Part shown: positions 5,275-6,003 of the stretch, piece by piece | Layout: the number at the start of each line of letters is the position of its first letter | How positions within the stretch are numbered: the first letter of the stretch is position 1 | NCBI GenBank assembly: GCA_005116795.1 | Contig: SWDL01000465.1 | Coordinates: forward strand, 1-6,003 | Direction: 5' to 3' | DNA from: Nitrospira sp. | GTDB taxonomy: Bacteria; Nitrospirota; Nitrospiria; Nitrospirales; Nitrospiraceae | DNA length: 6,003 nucleotides | Translations under genes and position numbers: made by a program | The notes under the pieces: model-generated | Database searches by the model: none | What the model saw: the letters and a program-made list of their open reading frames with translations, nothing else | Told to the model about the DNA's origin: nothing

Positions 5275-6003
5275 GTGCCCCTCCCGATGACGAGCCAGCG
5301 GTTGCCGACCCGTCGAGAGCCTCAGGGTCGAGCGACCCTTCGCGGGTTCTTTCGGTGGTTCTCTCGTCATCGGACGATTCGCCTCACTCCGGAAGGAGTC
5401 CGGTTTCTGCTGTTATCCGGAGCCGCCGCCGCCGCGGCGATCAATACCGGCAACAACCTGCTCTATTTGTTGCTCGCGATGATGCTCAGCCTCATCGTGG
5501 TCTCGGGCATCCTGTCGGAGCAGTGCCTCAAACAGGTGATCCTTCGCCGCAGGCTGCCGCCGCATCTCTTTGCGGGGGAGCCGACCACGCTGACCATGGT
5601 CATGACGAACCACAAGCGCGCGCTCGCGTCCTTTTCCTTGCGCGTGATGGATGTGGTCAACGGCGTGCCGGTCGATCGCGGGATTCACGTGTTACACCTC
5701 CCGAATCGAACGACCACCCTGCAGGCCTATCCCGTGCTCCTCACGCGCCGCGGTCGTCACCGGATCGAGGGGGTGAAGCTCCTGACTCGATTCCCTTTCG
5801 GCATCTTCGTCAAGGCGGTGTCGATGCCGCTGGAATCTGAGCTGGTGGTCTATCCCGAGCGCAAGCCGCTGCCGAACACCCTCACACAGGAGTTCGTGGC
5901 CGTCGGATCACACCGATCGGTCTCGCGGCGTGGGCGGGGTCCGGACCTCTACAATCTTCGACTGTACCAGACGGGCGATGACTCTCGCATGATCCATTGG
6001 ATG
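5275..6003 (+). CDS. DUF58 domain membrane protein (partial, runs off right edge)
   Basis: Membrane-anchored partner of the upstream MoxR ATPase; the biochemical role of DUF58 proteins is not well defined. I translated 243 codons from GTG 5275 to the window end with no stop. A basic N-terminus (residues 7-36) and TPEGVRFLLL lead into two closely spaced membrane segments at about 41-58 and 62-81, joined by the family hallmark INTGNNLLYLLLAMM. An extracytoplasmic beta-rich region follows (about 85-195), including LLTRFPFGIF. The DUF58 core begins near the edge: RRGRGPDLYNLRLYQTGDDS, then RMIHW, the signature just before the catalytically unexplained core. A run of six alanines (50-55) is encoded by GCC/GCG codons. 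The gene starts 29 bases after the MoxR stop, so the two are one operon. A transglutaminase-like or VWA gene commonly follows. Confidence 0.92.
   Translation, partial: MPLPMTSQRLPTRREPQGRATLRGFFRWFSRHRTIRLTPEGVRFLLLSGAAAAAAINTGNNLLYLLLAMMLSLIVVSGILSEQCLKQVILRRRLPPHLFAGEPTTLTMVMTNHKRALASFSLRVMDVVNGVPVDRGIHVLHLPNRTTTLQAYPVLLTRRGRHRIEGVKLLTRFPFGIFVKAVSMPLESELVVYPERKPLPNTLTQEFVAVGSHRSVSRRGRGPDLYNLRLYQTGDDSRMIHWM

Noticed and set aside
5355..5840. 161-codon plus-strand open frame inside the DUF58 gene
   Set aside because: It is a shifted frame of the DUF58 coding sequence, whose own frame carries the family motifs through to the window end.

Overview
The window is a GC-rich, gene-dense bacterial chromosome segment with six recognisable protein genes, two of them cut by the window ends. 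A diderm (Gram-negative) host is supported by a small signal-peptide-bearing outer-membrane beta-barrel and Sec-exported binding proteins. The overall flavour of the proteins (short-form phosphoglycerate mutase, MoxR-DUF58 pair, compact Fur) would fit a Nitrospira-like organism, but that is a guess from familiarity and no marker gene here proves it. No RNA gene, insertion sequence, CRISPR array, phage gene or plasmid gene was found.

Left part (1-2327, all minus strand): an iron-acquisition block. Reading in the direction of transcription it runs fur (Fur-family metal-dependent repressor), then a ferric-iron periplasmic binding protein (FbpA/FutA type), then the start of its membrane permease (FbpB type), which continues past the left edge. 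The binding-protein and permease genes are 13 bases apart and look like one operon. The fur gene has its own promoter and ribosome-binding site. A near-consensus sigma70-type promoter (TTGACC, 17 bases, TATAAT) starts inside the fur stop codon and fires almost exactly at the ATG of the binding protein, so that message should be leaderless or nearly so. An imperfect palindrome covers its -10 box and is a candidate operator.

Middle part (2498-3871, minus strand): a small beta-barrel outer-membrane protein of unknown role with a tandem repeat directly ahead of its ribosome-binding site, and gpmA, a short-form 2,3-bisphosphoglycerate-dependent phosphoglycerate mutase with its own promoter (TTGACA, 16 bases, TATCCT). 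Between these two genes lies a tiny open frame that spells a textbook EF-hand-like loop, probably by chance.

Right part (3872-6003): a 435-base divergent intergenic region separates gpmA from a plus-strand operon. It carries back-to-back promoters near its two ends, with little recognisable between them. The operon starts with a MoxR-family AAA+ ATPase and continues 29 bases later with a membrane-anchored DUF58 protein that runs off the right edge. MoxR-DUF58 pairs usually sit with a transglutaminase-like or VWA-domain gene, which would be expected just outside the window.

Most of this is ordinary core-genome content. The most interesting point is the compact fur / leaderless iron-transporter junction. 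I do not see a clear new system within these 6 kb.
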